Below are positions 16,822 to 26,300 of a stretch of DNA of 64,000 bases, in pieces (the first letter of the stretch is position 1; the number at the start of each line of letters is the position of its first letter). The DNA is from Acuticoccus kalidii (lineage in GTDB: Bacteria; Pseudomonadota; Alphaproteobacteria; Rhizobiales; Amorphaceae). The notes below the pieces were generated by a model. The model did not search any database. It was given only the letters and a program-made list of their open reading frames with translations, and had not been told where the DNA came from. The stretch is taken from the NCBI RefSeq assembly GCF_021556395.1, contig NZ_JAKGCS010000019.1, positions 1 through 64,000 on the forward strand, given 5' to 3'. A program made the position numbers and the translations under genes.

Positions 16822-17537
16822 GTCCGCTCCGCGGCGAGGAGATATTCCTGGTTGCCGTCGCCGCCCGGCACCGGCGAGGGGATCGTGCCGAGAATGGTGA
16901 AACCGGCCGCTGCGATCATCGCCTCGATGCGTGCAAGGACCGCCGCCACCGGCGCATCCTCGCGCACGATGCCGCCTTTGCCGATATGGTCCTTCCCGAC
17001 CTCGAATTGCGGTTTCACGAGACAAGCGAGGCGCGCCGTTTGCGCCGTGAGGGTGAGGATGGCGGGCAAAATCAGCGTCAGCGAGATGAAGCTCACGTCG
17101 GCGACGACGAGATCGGGCCGATAGGGCAGATCGTCCGCGGTGAGGTGGCGGGCATTGACGCCTTCCATGACATGGACGCGCGGGTCGGCGGCGACCGCCT
17201 CGACGAGCTGGCCGTGGCCGACGTCGAGCGCCACGATTTCGGCCGCGCCTCGGCGCAGGAGCACGTCGGTGAAACCGCCGGTCGAGGCGCCGACATCGAG
17301 CGCGAAGGCGCCGGCCGGATCGATGTGGAAATGGTCGAGCGCGGCGATCAGCTTGTGGGCGCTGCGGCTCGCATAGGGGTCGGCCTCGGCGACGATCTCG
17401 GTGTCGGGGCCGACGCGCTGGCCGGGTCGGGCGGCGGCGATGCCGTCGACCGTGACGGCGCCGCGTAGGATCGCCTCGCGCGCCTGGCTGCGGCTGCGCG
17501 ACAGGCCGCGCTCCACCATGAGCTGATCGAGCCGCAT
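16818..17537 (-). CDS. tlyA: TlyA family rRNA 2'-O-methyltransferase / hemolysin-like protein
   Basis: The 239-aa product has an N-terminal S4 RNA-binding domain (MRLDQLMVERGLSRSRSQAR) and a FtsJ-type methyltransferase domain with ALDVGASTGGFTDVLL, VALDVGHGQL, DLVVADVSFISL and CLVKPQFEVG. TlyA proteins methylate ribose in 16S and 23S rRNA. Start ATG 17537 at the S4 domain is preferred to ATG 17609. It lies 5 bp after a 43-codon ORF and overlaps the next gene. Confidence 0.93.
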   Translation of the reverse strand: MRLDQLMVERGLSRSRSQAREAILRGAVTVDGIAAARPGQRVGPDTEIVAEADPYASRSAHKLIAALDHFHIDPAGAFALDVGASTGGFTDVLLRRGAAEIVALDVGHGQLVEAVAADPRVHVMEGVNARHLTADDLPYRPDLVVADVSFISLTLILPAILTLTAQTARLACLVKPQFEVGKDHIGKGGIVREDAPVAAVLARIEAMIAAAGFTILGTIPSPVPGGDGNQEYLLAAERT

Positions 17538-17542
17538 CGCGT

Positions 17543-17674
17543 CTATTGGCAGAGGAGGAAGCCGGCCTCCACCATCGCGCCGAACACCGCCGCCGCCGTC
17601 TCGGACCACATCACGATGCCGAGCGTCAGAAGGAAGGCGAACGCGCCGAGGGAAAGGCTGGCGACCGGGTTCAT
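17543..17674 (-). CDS. 43-aa single-pass membrane peptide in the SCO-tlyA operon
   Basis: This small ORF begins at ATG 17674, whose ATGA overlaps the SCO stop codon, and ends with TAG 5 bp before tlyA. It reads MNPVASLSLGAFAFLLTLGI, then VMWSETAAAVFGAMVEAGFL, then LCQ. One strongly hydrophobic helix covers about residues 6-22, and a second weaker apolar stretch with a Cys lies near the end. The exact overlap with its neighbours supports real translation. It could be a cytochrome oxidase-related small subunit or simply a linker peptide; no family was recognised. Confidence 0.55.
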   Translation of the reverse strand: MNPVASLSLGAFAFLLTLGIVMWSETAAAVFGAMVEAGFLLCQ

Positions 17675-18339
17675 TCGTTGACGAGATCTCTCAACTGGGC
17701 GACGACTTTTTGCTGCGTGTCGGCGGCGAAGGATTCGTCCTGTCGCGCGCTCGGCTGCATATATGGGATGTAACCAGCATACGCGCCATTCTCATCGAAG
17801 AGAAGCGTGTCGGCGGTGTGGTTCATCGTGTAGCCGCCATTCGCGAACGGCACCTTTTCGTAATAGATGCCGTATTCGTCGGCCATCGCGCGGACGGCGT
17901 CGGGGTCGTCGGCGGTGAGGCCGATGATCCGCTCGTCGAAGGCGTTCAGATATTGCTTGAGGAGGGCGGGCGTGTCGCGCTCCGGGTCGACGCTGACGAA
18001 GACGATGTTCAGCTTGTCCGCGTCCTCGCCGAGCGCCTCCAGCCATTGATGGGCGTCGAGCATCGAGGTCGGGCACACGTCCGGGCAGTGGGTGAAGCCG
18101 AAGAACATCGCGCGCGGCTTGCCCTCGAGATCGGCCTCGGTGACCGTCTCCCCGTCATAGTTCGTGAGCGTGAAGGGGCCGCCGGCATTCTCGTAGCGGG
18201 CGCGGTGGAAGGCCGCGCCGACGGACGACGCGGCGTCGACGGACGGTTCTCCGAAGAAGGTCTTGCCGACATAGACCCCGGACACGACAGCCCCGAGGAC
18301 CAGGACGAGGCCCCATAGGACCATCCGTACGCTCTTCAT
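17671..18339 (-). CDS. SCO1/SenC family copper chaperone
   Basis: The 222-aa protein is anchored by an N-terminal helix (MVLWGLVLVLGAVVSGVYVG) and has a periplasmic thioredoxin fold. Copper-binding residues are the CxxxC in FGFTHCPDVCPTSM and the histidine in YTMNHTADTLLF; FVSVDPERDTP is also typical. SCO proteins help assemble the CuA centre of cytochrome c oxidase. It follows the MFS gene by 5 bp and overlaps the 43-aa ORF. Confidence 0.93.
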   Translation of the reverse strand: MKSVRMVLWGLVLVLGAVVSGVYVGKTFFGEPSVDAASSVGAAFHRARYENAGGPFTLTNYDGETVTEADLEGKPRAMFFGFTHCPDVCPTSMLDAHQWLEALGEDADKLNIVFVSVDPERDTPALLKQYLNAFDERIIGLTADDPDAVRAMADEYGIYYEKVPFANGGYTMNHTADTLLFDENGAYAGYIPYMQPSARQDESFAADTQQKVVAQLRDLVNE

Positions 18340-18344
18340 TTCGA

Positions 18345-19781
18345 TCAGCCTTTTGCGTTTTCCGCACTATCGGCATCGGCATCGGCTTTTTGTAGGGGGT
18401 GCGTCCGTCGGTCCCCCTCGCTGATGGCGTCTTCGAGCGTTTGGTCGCCGTCGCCGGTCTCCGCGCTCGCCTCTTCGTCCGGAAGGGTCTCACCGGGGTT
18501 CGGCGCGAAGAACGGCGTTTCGAGGAGCGGGTCGTCCTCCGGGATCGGCTCCGGCGTCAACGCGCCGCCGACGGGGGCGGTGGAGAAGATGTCGAAGTCG
18601 GAGCGCATCTCCTCGTCCGGGCGCTCGCGGGTGAGGACGCGCACCATGATGAAAACGGCGAGCCCGATCGCCGCGATCGCCATCACCAGGAAGAGACCGC
18701 CGGGGCCGAAAATGTCCATCGCGAAGGCGGACAAAAGCGGGCCGACGGTGGAGCCGATGCCATAGAGGAGGATGAGGGCCGAGCTCGTCTCGACCATGTT
18801 GTCGGGCTCCGTCCAGTCGAACGCGTGCGCGGCGGCGAGCGAATAGATCGGCAGCATCGTGAAGCCGACGACGAGGCCGAGAACGAGGATCAGCGGGGCC
18901 GGCATGAAGTCGGAGAAGGTGAGGAGGAAGCTCGCCGCCGCCGTCGCCACCACGGCGACGAGGATGACGATGCGCCGATCCACGAAATCCGACACGCGGC
19001 CGAACGGGTACTGGCCGAGCGCGCCGCCCACCATCGCGGCGGAGACGAAGATCGCCGCCTCGTTCTTGGTGAAGCCGACATCGACGGCATAAATCGCGCC
19101 CAGCGAGAAGAGTGAGCCGGTCATCACGCCGCTGGTGAAGGTGCCGGCGAAGGCGGCGGGGGCCACACTGAAGAGAAGGTGCGGCCGGAAGCGCACGACG
19201 GGGATCGCCACCGGCTGGCTCGCGCGCGTCAGCGCCACCGGAACCGCGGCGAGCGACAGCATGATCGAGCAGAAGGAGAAAAGGGCGAAATTCGTCACCG
19301 GCATCGTGGTGATGATGAGCTGCCCGATCGTGATCGTCACATAGGTGATGATGACGTAGGTGCTCATGACGACGCCGCGGGTGACGTTCGTCGCTTTTTC
19401 GTTCAGCCAGCTCTCGACGATCACGAGGATCCCGGAGATGCAAAAGCCGATGGCGAAGCGGAAGATAATCCACTCGATCTCGCCGATGATGAGCGGGAAG
19501 GCGAGCGCGGCGGCCGACACGAGGCTCACCATCGCCGCGAAGGCGCGGATGTGGCCGGCGCGCAGGATCACGAACGGGGCGAACAGGCACCCCGCGACGA
19601 AGCCCGCATAATAGGTTGAGCCGAGAAGGCCGATCGACAGCCGATTGAAGCCTTCGACGTCGGCGCGCAGGGGCACAAGCGTCGATTGCAGGCCGAAGCC
19701 GAGATAAAGAAGGCCGACGCCGATGAGCAGCGCGGAGACGGGGGCGAGCGCCGCCCGCATACTGACCGAGCCCGTCGTCAT
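18345..19781 (-). CDS. MFS transporter (YcaD/TsgA-like)
   Basis: The 478-aa protein has about 12 hydrophobic segments, starting with LLIGVGLLYLGFGLQSTLVPLR. The inter-helix motif GRVSDFVDRRIV lies in the middle loop. The cytoplasmic C-terminal tail of about 90 residues is unusually acidic and Pro-rich (EPIPEDDPLLETP, DEEASAETGDGDQ). Start MTTGS at 19781 is preferred over ATG 19850. The substrate is unknown. It is the first gene of the run that continues into the SCO gene. Confidence 0.85.
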   Translation of the reverse strand: MTTGSVSMRAALAPVSALLIGVGLLYLGFGLQSTLVPLRADVEGFNRLSIGLLGSTYYAGFVAGCLFAPFVILRAGHIRAFAAMVSLVSAAALAFPLIIGEIEWIIFRFAIGFCISGILVIVESWLNEKATNVTRGVVMSTYVIITYVTITIGQLIITTMPVTNFALFSFCSIMLSLAAVPVALTRASQPVAIPVVRFRPHLLFSVAPAAFAGTFTSGVMTGSLFSLGAIYAVDVGFTKNEAAIFVSAAMVGGALGQYPFGRVSDFVDRRIVILVAVVATAAASFLLTFSDFMPAPLILVLGLVVGFTMLPIYSLAAAHAFDWTEPDNMVETSSALILLYGIGSTVGPLLSAFAMDIFGPGGLFLVMAIAAIGLAVFIMVRVLTRERPDEEMRSDFDIFSTAPVGGALTPEPIPEDDPLLETPFFAPNPGETLPDEEASAETGDGDQTLEDAISEGDRRTHPLQKADADADSAENAKG

Positions 19782-19956
19782 GTGAACCCGCCTGGATGAC
19801 CGAATTGAGTGATGGCGCGTTACGCTGACCCGAGCCTGTTGTCGAGCCACATTCTAGTTAAGCGAAACGACCTTTGCGCGCACCTGATATGACGCCGCGG
19901 CGGGGCCGACGCGCGACATGGGCTCAGCGCCGTCGTCGGCCTCTTCGCGGCGCCGC

Positions 19957-20319
19957 TCAGATCCAGAGGGTGCGGCCGTAAAAGCCGTGGATGTCGCGGT
20001 GGTAGGTGTCGTCCTGCCAGTTCGGCTCATCGTGCTTGGGAAAGCGCGGCGCCTTTTCGAGCTGGTCGCGCGAGACGGGGACGACATAGCCCTCTTTCGT
20101 CTCGTCATAATGCAGCAGGTCCCAGGGGAGAGGATGATACTCCTCGCCGATCCCGAGAAAGCCGCCGAAAGACATGATCGCGTAACGGACGCGTCCGTCG
20201 TCCTTGCCGATCACGATATCCTCGACGGTGCCGAGATGTTGGCCCTCGGTGCTGAACACCGGCGTGCCGACCACGCGCCCTGCGCGGATCGTGTCATAAC
20301 GGGATGTGTCTTCGGCCAT
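19957..20319 (-). CDS. PRC-barrel domain protein
   Basis: The 120-aa protein has a PRC-barrel fold pattern: VGTPVFSTEGQHLGTVEDIVIGK, RVRYAIMSFGGFLGIGEEYHPLPW and YVVPVSRDQLEKAP. Such proteins are stress- or photosynthesis-related in alphaproteobacteria. The C-terminus (YHRDIHGFYGRTLWI) is aromatic-rich. It is probably a single gene: 77 bp separate it from xseB and about 175 bp from the MFS gene. Confidence 0.85.
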   Translation of the reverse strand: MAEDTSRYDTIRAGRVVGTPVFSTEGQHLGTVEDIVIGKDDGRVRYAIMSFGGFLGIGEEYHPLPWDLLHYDETKEGYVVPVSRDQLEKAPRFPKHDEPNWQDDTYHRDIHGFYGRTLWI

Positions 20320-20396
20320 CGTCTTGTCGTCCTTGGCAATTTACAGGGGAAACCGACAAACCGGCTCGGCCGTTCCCGTCGCCCTGCGCGCCTGCG

Positions 20397-20675
20397 TCAA
20401 AATGGAATGTCGGACTCCCCGTCGAGCGGCTCGACGCCGGTGGCCGTCCCGTCGGTCTTCAGGCGGACCTTCTCGACGCGCATTTCGGCATTTTTCAGCA
20501 GCGTGTCGCAGCGCGTCTTCAGCGCTTCGCCGCGTTCATAATAGGCGATCGATTCTTCGAGCGGGACGTTGCCCTTCTCGAGCTTGTCGACGATGGCTTC
20601 GAGCTCGCCCATCGCGGCTTCGAAGCTGAGCTCTTCGACGGGCTTCGCTTCGGCGAGCGCGGGAGCTTCGGGCAT
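20397..20675 (-). CDS. xseB: Exodeoxyribonuclease VII small subunit
   Basis: The 92-aa protein matches Xse[41 protein letters not shown] and a coiled C-terminal helix. XseB wraps XseA in the nuclease. The large subunit is not in the window. It lies 11 bp after the histone deacetylase-like gene and is probably in the same operon as tsaC. Confidence 0.93.
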   Translation of the reverse strand: MPEAPALAEAKPVEELSFEAAMGELEAIVDKLEKGNVPLEESIAYYERGEALKTRCDTLLKNAEMRVEKVRLKTDGTATGVEPLDGESDIPF

Positions 20676-20686
20676 GGTGTGATCCT

Positions 20687-21613
20687 TCAGGCTTTCGCGA
20701 GGGTTGCAACGTGGGCCGCCGCCGAGCGGCCGAGCGCGGCGAGATCATAGCCGCCTTCGAGGCATGACACGAGGCGATCGCCGCAGAACTCGTCGGCGAT
20801 CTCCATCATGCGTTCGGTGATCCACACGAAATCGTCCTCCAGGAGGCGGATATCGCCGAGCGGATCGTCGGCATGGGCGTCGAAACCGGCCGAGAGGATG
20901 AGGAATTCGGGCGCGAAGGCGCGGACGGCGGGCATCGCGACGGTGTCGAAGATGTGCCGATAGGCGGCACCGACGGTCCCGGCGGAGAGGGGAAGGTTCA
21001 CGATATTGCCGACGCCGCGCTCGGTCGGCGCGCCGGTGCCCGGATAATGCGGGCTCTGATGGGTCGAGACGTAGAGGACGCTGGCATCGCGCTCGAAGAT
21101 GTCCTGCGTGCCGTTGCCGTGATGGACGTCGAAATCGACGATTGCGACCCGGCCGATCCCGTGCGCCTTCTGCACATGGCGCGCGCCGATCGCGACATGG
21201 TTGATGAGGCAGAACCCCATCGGATGCGCCGTTTCGGCGTGATGGCCGGGAGGACGGGAGGCGATGAACGCGTTCCGCGCTTCGTCCGCCATCACCGCGT
21301 CGATGGCGTTGATCACCCCGCCGCTCGCCAGACGGGCGGCGATGAAGGAATGGGGGCCGACATGGGTGTCGGCATCGAGCGCGATCATACCGCTGTCCGG
21401 GATCGCGGCGGTGAGGGTGTCGATATAGCTCGACGGATGACAGGCGGCGATCGCCTCATAGGGGGCCGGGGTCGGGCTGCGCCGATCGAGATGGGCGAAT
21501 TGCGGACCGGACAAAGCCGTTTCCACCGACGCCATGCGGGCCGCGCACTCCGGGTGATTGCGCGGCGTCTCGTGGCGCGCGAAGGCGGGGTCGGTGTAGA
21601 GCAGCGTCGTCAT
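20687..21613 (-). CDS. Histone deacetylase / acetylpolyamine amidohydrolase family protein
   Basis: The 308-aa protein has the arginase/deacetylase fold with zinc and catalytic motifs [25 protein letters not shown] and [14 protein letters not shown], and the active-site Gly-Tyr loop LEGGYDL. The family deacetylates polyamines or other amides in bacteria. The start at 21613 overlaps the TsaC-like stop (ATGA). The polyamine-type ABC operon at 25113-29686 is a possible functional partner, though not in the same operon. Confidence 0.9.
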   Translation of the reverse strand: MTTLLYTDPAFARHETPRNHPECAARMASVETALSGPQFAHLDRRSPTPAPYEAIAACHPSSYIDTLTAAIPDSGMIALDADTHVGPHSFIAARLASGGVINAIDAVMADEARNAFIASRPPGHHAETAHPMGFCLINHVAIGARHVQKAHGIGRVAIVDFDVHHGNGTQDIFERDASVLYVSTHQSPHYPGTGAPTERGVGNIVNLPLSAGTVGAAYRHIFDTVAMPAVRAFAPEFLILSAGFDAHADDPLGDIRLLEDDFVWITERMMEIADEFCGDRLVSCLEGGYDLAALGRSAAAHVATLAKA

Positions 21614-22617
21614 GGATGGGGCTCGCTGGGCTCGGGGCGGGGCGCTGCCGCGCGCTGAAGGCGGTCGCGGATCGCGGCGCCGATGCCGTCCGCGGGGATG
21701 GGGGAGACGGCGATGACCGCGGCGCCGGTGGCGTCGAGGGCGCGCAGGCCAGCGTAGAGCATGCGCGCGGCCTCGCGCAAATCGCGCGTTGGCGACAGCC
21801 GCACCGTCCGCTCCGGCGCGGCGCGGCTCGTCTCGTCGCCGAAGGCGAGCCAGGCCTCGTCCGGCGCGACATCGGCCGCCTCGACATCGAGGCGGAGGCG
21901 CGCGCGGGGCGCATAATGGGAGGAAAGAAGGCCGGGCGAGCGGAGCGGTCCGTCGCCGATCGGGGCGGGGCGCTCCGCGAGCGGGCCGATGACCGCCTCG
22001 ATCTCGTCCGCCGCGACCGCGCCGGGGCGTAAGATCGCGGGCGCGGGGCCGCTCATGTCGATCACCGTGGATTCGACCCCGATCGGGCAGGGGCCGCCAT
22101 CGACGATGAGGTCGATCCGCCCATCGAGTTCCTCCGCGACGGCAGCGGCGGAGGTGGACGTCACGCGGCCCGACCGGTTGGCGCTCGGGCCGACGAGCCC
22201 GCCGATCCGCGCGGCGACGGCGCGGATGAGGGGTACGTCCGGCACCCGCAGCGCGACCGTCGGTCCGCCCGCGCAGGCGGTGTCGGCAAGAGCGGCATCC
22301 GTCCGGCGCGGCAAGACGATGGTCAGCGGTCCTGGCCAGAAGGCGGCGGCGAGCGCTGCGGCCGCCGGCGAAATCTCGGCAAAGCGCGCCGCATCCTCGA
22401 GGCTCGCGACATGGACGATCAGCGGATTGGTGGCCGGCCGGCCCTTCGCGGCGAAGACGGCGCCGACCGCGGCGGGCGAGGTGGCATCGGCGCACAGGCC
22501 ATAGACGGTCTCGGTCGCAAGGGCGACGAGCCCGCCCTTCGCGAGCACCAGGACCGCACGGTCGACCGCCTCGTGCATCGGCTCGGCCGCGATCGTGGCC
22601 GTTGTGAGGGCGGCCAT
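21610..22617 (-). CDS. L-threonylcarbamoyladenylate synthase (Sua5 type)
   Basis: The 335-aa product has the YrdC domain (GLVALATETVYGLCADATSP, AAKGRPATNPLIVHV, FWPGPLTIVL, VGPSANRSGR) followed by the C-terminal Sua5 domain (SPGLLSSHYAPRARL), so it is Sua5-like rather than TsaC-short. It makes the precursor of t6A37 in tRNA. ATG 22617 is chosen; ATG 22629 is possible. It leads the operon with the deacetylase-like gene and xseB. Confidence 0.9.
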   Translation of the reverse strand: MAALTTATIAAEPMHEAVDRAVLVLAKGGLVALATETVYGLCADATSPAAVGAVFAAKGRPATNPLIVHVASLEDAARFAEISPAAAALAAAFWPGPLTIVLPRRTDAALADTACAGGPTVALRVPDVPLIRAVAARIGGLVGPSANRSGRVTSTSAAAVAEELDGRIDLIVDGGPCPIGVESTVIDMSGPAPAILRPGAVAADEIEAVIGPLAERPAPIGDGPLRSPGLLSSHYAPRARLRLDVEAADVAPDEAWLAFGDETSRAAPERTVRLSPTRDLREAARMLYAGLRALDATGAAVIAVSPIPADGIGAAIRDRLQRAAAPRPEPSEPHP

Positions 22618-22905
22618 GTCAGCACCCACCCCGGATGGCGGCGCGGGCCGCTCTGGCGGCGCGTCGCGGCGGATAGAGGGCGCACGGAGTGGGCATGGCG
22701 TGGGGCTGGGTCAAATGTCGCAAGGAATTGGGTCTGTCGATCGGAACGTGGCCGGCGTCGGGCGGTCGTCGCGGATGGTCGCTTCGACGGACAGATAACG
22801 GGTGCGACCGCGCCCAACAAGATTGCCAATGCCGGCGGCGGATGCGTCCCGCCTCGGGACGCGGTAAGTAGAGGACAAAGCAAGAGGCGGAGCGGGGGGG
22901 ACATC

Positions 22906-24672
22906 ATGACCTATCAGGCCCAAGTCGAAGATATCGTCTTCGCGCTCGAGAAGGTCGCCGGTCTCGGCGCGGCGCGCGATGCCGGTATCGGGGCCGATCT
23001 CGGGGCCGAGGACGTGCGCGCCATCGTCGGCGAGGCGGCCCGGTTCGCCGAGACGACGCTCGCGCCCCTCAACGCCGTCGGCGACCGCGAGCCGACGCGC
23101 CTCGAAAACGGCGTGGTGACGACGGCGCCCGGCTGGCGCGAGGCCTATCGCCTCTGGATCGACGGGGGCTGGGGCACACTCACCGGCAATGTGGAGCATG
23201 GCGGGCAGGGCCTGCCGATGGCGCTCCAGACCGCGCTTTGCGACATCTGGAACCAGGCGAACGCGTCGTTCGCGCTCAACCCGATCCTCACCGTCGGCGC
23301 GATCGAGGCGCTGGAGGCGCACGCCTCTGAGGAGCTGAAGGCGCTCTATCTGCCGAACCTCATAGCCGGCACGTGGACGGGGACGATGAACCTCACCGAG
23401 CCGCAGGCGGGTTCGGATGTCGGCGCGCTGAAGACGCGCGCGGTGCCGGACGGGGATCGGTATCGCCTGTTCGGCCAGAAGATCTTCATCAGCTATGGCG
23501 AGCATGACCTTTCGGACAACATCGTCCACCTGGTTCTCGCCCGCCTGCCGGACGCGCCGGACGGCACGCGGGGCATTTCGCTCTTTCTCGTGCCGAAATT
23601 CCTCGTCGAAGCGGATGGGACGCTCGGCGCGCGCAACGACGTCACCTGTGTCGGCCTCGAACATAAGCTCGGCATCCACGCCTCGCCGACCTGCACCATG
23701 GCCTATGGCGACAAGGGGGAGGGCGCGATCGGCTACCTGATCGGCGCGCCGCACCAGGGGCTGCGGGCGATGTTCACGATGATGAACAACGCCCGCGTCC
23801 AAGTCGGCGTCCAGGGCATGGCGATTGCGGAGCGGGCGCGCCAGCAGGCGCTCGCCTTCGCCAAGGAGCGGCGCCAGGGCCGGGCGAGCGGGGCGACGAG
23901 CGGCGATTCGGTGCCGATCATCGCGCATCCCGATGTTGCGCGGATGCTGTTGTCGATGCAGGTGCTGACGGAGGCGGCGCGCTTCATCTGCTATTCCTGT
24001 GCCGTCGCCATCGACCGCGCCTGCGCTGGTGGATCCGATGCCGCCTTCTGGCAGGCGCGGGCCGATCTCTTGACCCCGATCGCCAAGGCGTTCTCGACCG
24101 ATATCGGCGTCGAGGTCGCCTCGATCGGCATCCAGGTGCACGGCGGGATGGGCTTCGTGGAAGAGACCGGCGCGGCGCAATATTACCGCGACGCACGGGT
24201 TTTCCCCATCTACGAGGGCACGAACGGCATTCAGGCGATCGATCTCGTGCGGCGCAAGATCGGCCTCGAGGATGGGCGCGTTCTGACCGCCTATCTCGAC
24301 GAGCTGTCCGAGATCGCACACCGGGCGCGCGGCGCGAACCGGCTGGAGCTGTCGGGCCTCGCACAGCGACTCGACGTGGCGATCGAGGCGGTGGCCAGCG
24401 CGGCGCACGCGTTGCAGGAGAAAATGGCGCGCGGCGAACTCGACGAGGCGCTCGCCGGGGCGACGCCGTTCCTGCGCGCCATGGGGACGACCGCCGGTGG
24501 CGCCTATCTGTGCAACGCGGCTCTCCTCGCCAGCAAAGGCAACGAGGGCCGCCGCGCCGCGCTGGCGCAATTCTACGCCGAGGCGATGCTCGTCACCGTC
24601 CCGGCGCTGACGAGCGCCGCGGTCGACGGCGCATCCGACGTTCTCGCCGCGGCGGCCTATCTCGAGGCGTAA
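22906..24672 (+). CDS. Acyl-CoA dehydrogenase, DmdC-like long form
   Basis: The 588-aa protein has the acyl-CoA dehydrogenase domains: TGTMNLTEPQAGSDVGAL (FAD and substrate), GQKIFISYGEHDL, EHKLGIHASPTC, IQVHGGMGFVEET and VFPIYEGTNGIQAIDL with the catalytic Glu of YEGTNG. The length near 590 aa and the C-terminal extension fit FadE/DmdC-like enzymes, including 3-methylmercaptopropionyl-CoA dehydrogenase. Start ATG 22906 follows a G-rich ribosome site. Divergent from the tsaC operon. Exact acyl chain unknown. Confidence 0.9.
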   Translation: MTYQAQVEDIVFALEKVAGLGAARDAGIGADLGAEDVRAIVGEAARFAETTLAPLNAVGDREPTRLENGVVTTAPGWREAYRLWIDGGWGTLTGNVEHGGQGLPMALQTALCDIWNQANASFALNPILTVGAIEALEAHASEELKALYLPNLIAGTWTGTMNLTEPQAGSDVGALKTRAVPDGDRYRLFGQKIFISYGEHDLSDNIVHLVLARLPDAPDGTRGISLFLVPKFLVEADGTLGARNDVTCVGLEHKLGIHASPTCTMAYGDKGEGAIGYLIGAPHQGLRAMFTMMNNARVQVGVQGMAIAERARQQALAFAKERRQGRASGATSGDSVPIIAHPDVARMLLSMQVLTEAARFICYSCAVAIDRACAGGSDAAFWQARADLLTPIAKAFSTDIGVEVASIGIQVHGGMGFVEETGAAQYYRDARVFPIYEGTNGIQAIDLVRRKIGLEDGRVLTAYLDELSEIAHRARGANRLELSGLAQRLDVAIEAVASAAHALQEKMARGELDEALAGATPFLRAMGTTAGGAYLCNAALLASKGNEGRRAALAQFYAEAMLVTVPALTSAAVDGASDVLAAAAYLEA

Positions 24673-25112
24673 CGCGCGCCGGGCCGCTCCGCCCCCGGCG
24701 GAGGCAAAAATCCGGGGATTGGCGGATCGCCGGCCGAACGCCGATCCGCGCGGCCGCGACGCGCCGGCAACGGCCTCGCGGCGCGCTCGATCGCGGGGTC
24801 ATGGCTGCGGCGGCCGGGGCGGCATCCGAAATATTCTGTTCGGCTCCGGGTTCGTTTGTTCCCGACCCATTGCCCCAATGTGAACACATTTTTCTCGCCC
24901 GACCGCCGTCTGTTCTCCTCCCGCCGATCGGCATGGAGGCAACCTGGCCCGATCATTGCTAGTACACCCGTTGGTTGACCGCCGGATGTCGTCGAATGAG
25001 CACCGGTGACACGTGGCCGGTCTCCATCGGATTTGATGACGCCGACCACGAAGGGTTGACGATCGGCAAGGCGGCGTGCCGTACTTGCTCTAAATTGAAA
25101 CGGAGGCAGGTT
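24673..25112. other. 440-bp gap before the polyamine-type operon
   Basis: The first part holds a short GC hairpin (CTCCGCC-CCC-GGCGGAG, about 24690-24706). An ATGTG-AA-CACAT element at 24879-24890 is followed by T5. The second part is less G+C-rich and presumably carries the promoter of the ABC operon, but no confident -35/-10 pair was found. In-frame codons upstream of 25113 exist from 24975 but show no homology to the ATPase family. Confidence 0.5.
25102..25106 (+). promoter_or_regulatory. Ribosome-binding site that implies a CTG start
   Basis: GGAGG lies 6 bases before CTG 25113, and the protein N-terminus expected for this family starts there. No ATG, GTG or TTG is found at a suitable distance; the only nearby TTG (25095) is upstream of the GGAGG. 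Confidence 0.6.
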
Positions 25113-26219
25113 CTGGCCAATCAAGCGGAACGATCCGTCGGCGCTGCGGTGACCTTCGACGGAGTGCAAAAAAGCTACGACGGGGAGACCCTCGTGGTGA
25201 AAGATCTCAACCTCAAGATTGCAGAGGGCGAGTTCTTGACGATGCTGGGCCCCTCCGGTTCAGGCAAGACCACATGCTTGATGATGCTGGCAGGGTTCGA
25301 GCCGCCGACCCACGGTGAAATCTACCTCGACGACAAGGCCATCAGCCAACTTCCGCCGCACAAGCGGGGCATTGGCATGGTCTTCCAAAATTACGCCTTA
25401 TTCCCGCACATGACGGTGGGGGAGAATCTCGCCTATCCGCTCAAGGTGCGGGGGATGTCGAAATCGGAGATCCGCGACCGGGTGGAGCGGGCGCTCGGCA
25501 TGGTCGAGTTGTCCGGTTTCGGCGGCCGCCGCCCGGCGCAGCTCTCGGGCGGCCAACAACAGCGCGTCGCCGTCGCCCGTGCGCTGGTGTTCGAGCCCAA
25601 TCTCGTCCTGATGGACGAGCCGCTCGGCGCCCTCGACAAGCAGCTGCGCGAGCAGATGCAGTATGAGATCAAGCACATCCACGACAATCTGGGCGTCACG
25701 ATCGTCTACGTGACGCACGACCAGACCGAAGCGCTGACGATGTCGGACCGGGTCGCCGTCTTCAATGACGGGGTGATCCAACAGCTGTCTCCGCCCGAAA
25801 CGCTCTATGAGAATCCGACGAATTCCTTCGTTGCGCAATTTATCGGTGAGAATAACAAGCTTTCTGGAACCGTATCAAAGGTGATCAACGGGGAATGCGA
25901 AGTCGAGCTTGACACCGGGGCGACGGTTCATGCGACGGCCGTCAACGTTGACGGCGAAGGTTCGCGCACAACATTGTCATTGCGACCCGAGCGCGTGTAT
26001 ATCGGGCCGGAGGGCACCGATAATACGCTCGATGGCCGGATCGAAGAGCTCATCTATCTGGGGGAGACGATCCGGGCCCGACTGACGGTCGCGGGCAACG
26101 ACCAATTCATCGTCAAGGTGCCCAACCGGGGCTCCAGTACGGGTCTGACCGAGGGCGCGTCCGTCACGGTGGGATGGTCCACGGCCGACTGCCACGCGCT
26201 CGATCCGATCGCGACCTGA
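25113..26219 (+). CDS. Polyamine-type ABC transporter ATP-binding protein (PotA-like)
   Basis: The 368-aa ATPase has Walker [11 protein letters not shown]-loop [17 protein letters not shown], signature [16 protein letters not shown], Walker [18 protein letters not shown] and the switch His in [16 protein letters not shown], then the TOBE domain ([13 protein letters not shown]). This matches PotA/CysA-like importers. The start is unusual: CTG at 25113 after GGAGG, giving (M)[14 protein letters not shown]. Upstream ATGs would add a 39- or 46-aa tail with no homology. It drives the importer of 26301-29686. Confidence 0.85.
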   Translation: MANQAERSVGAAVTFDGVQKSYDGETLVVKDLNLKIAEGEFLTMLGPSGSGKTTCLMMLAGFEPPTHGEIYLDDKAISQLPPHKRGIGMVFQNYALFPHMTVGENLAYPLKVRGMSKSEIRDRVERALGMVELSGFGGRRPAQLSGGQQQRVAVARALVFEPNLVLMDEPLGALDKQLREQMQYEIKHIHDNLGVTIVYVTHDQTEALTMSDRVAVFNDGVIQQLSPPETLYENPTNSFVAQFIGENNKLSGTVSKVINGECEVELDTGATVHATAVNVDGEGSRTTLSLRPERVYIGPEGTDNTLDGRIEELIYLGETIRARLTVAGNDQFIVKVPNRGSSTGLTEGASVTVGWSTADCHALDPIAT

Positions 26220-26300
26220 CATAACGGCCGGCTCCCCGGCGGGGCCGAATGCACATCACCGGCGTCCAAGCTGGTGCGAGGAACAAGAGGGAGACGAGTT

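Noticed and set aside
24841..24890. tRNA-like GGTTCG and small palindrome
   Set aside because: No cloverleaf can be built around it; the T-loop consensus and acceptor stem are missing.
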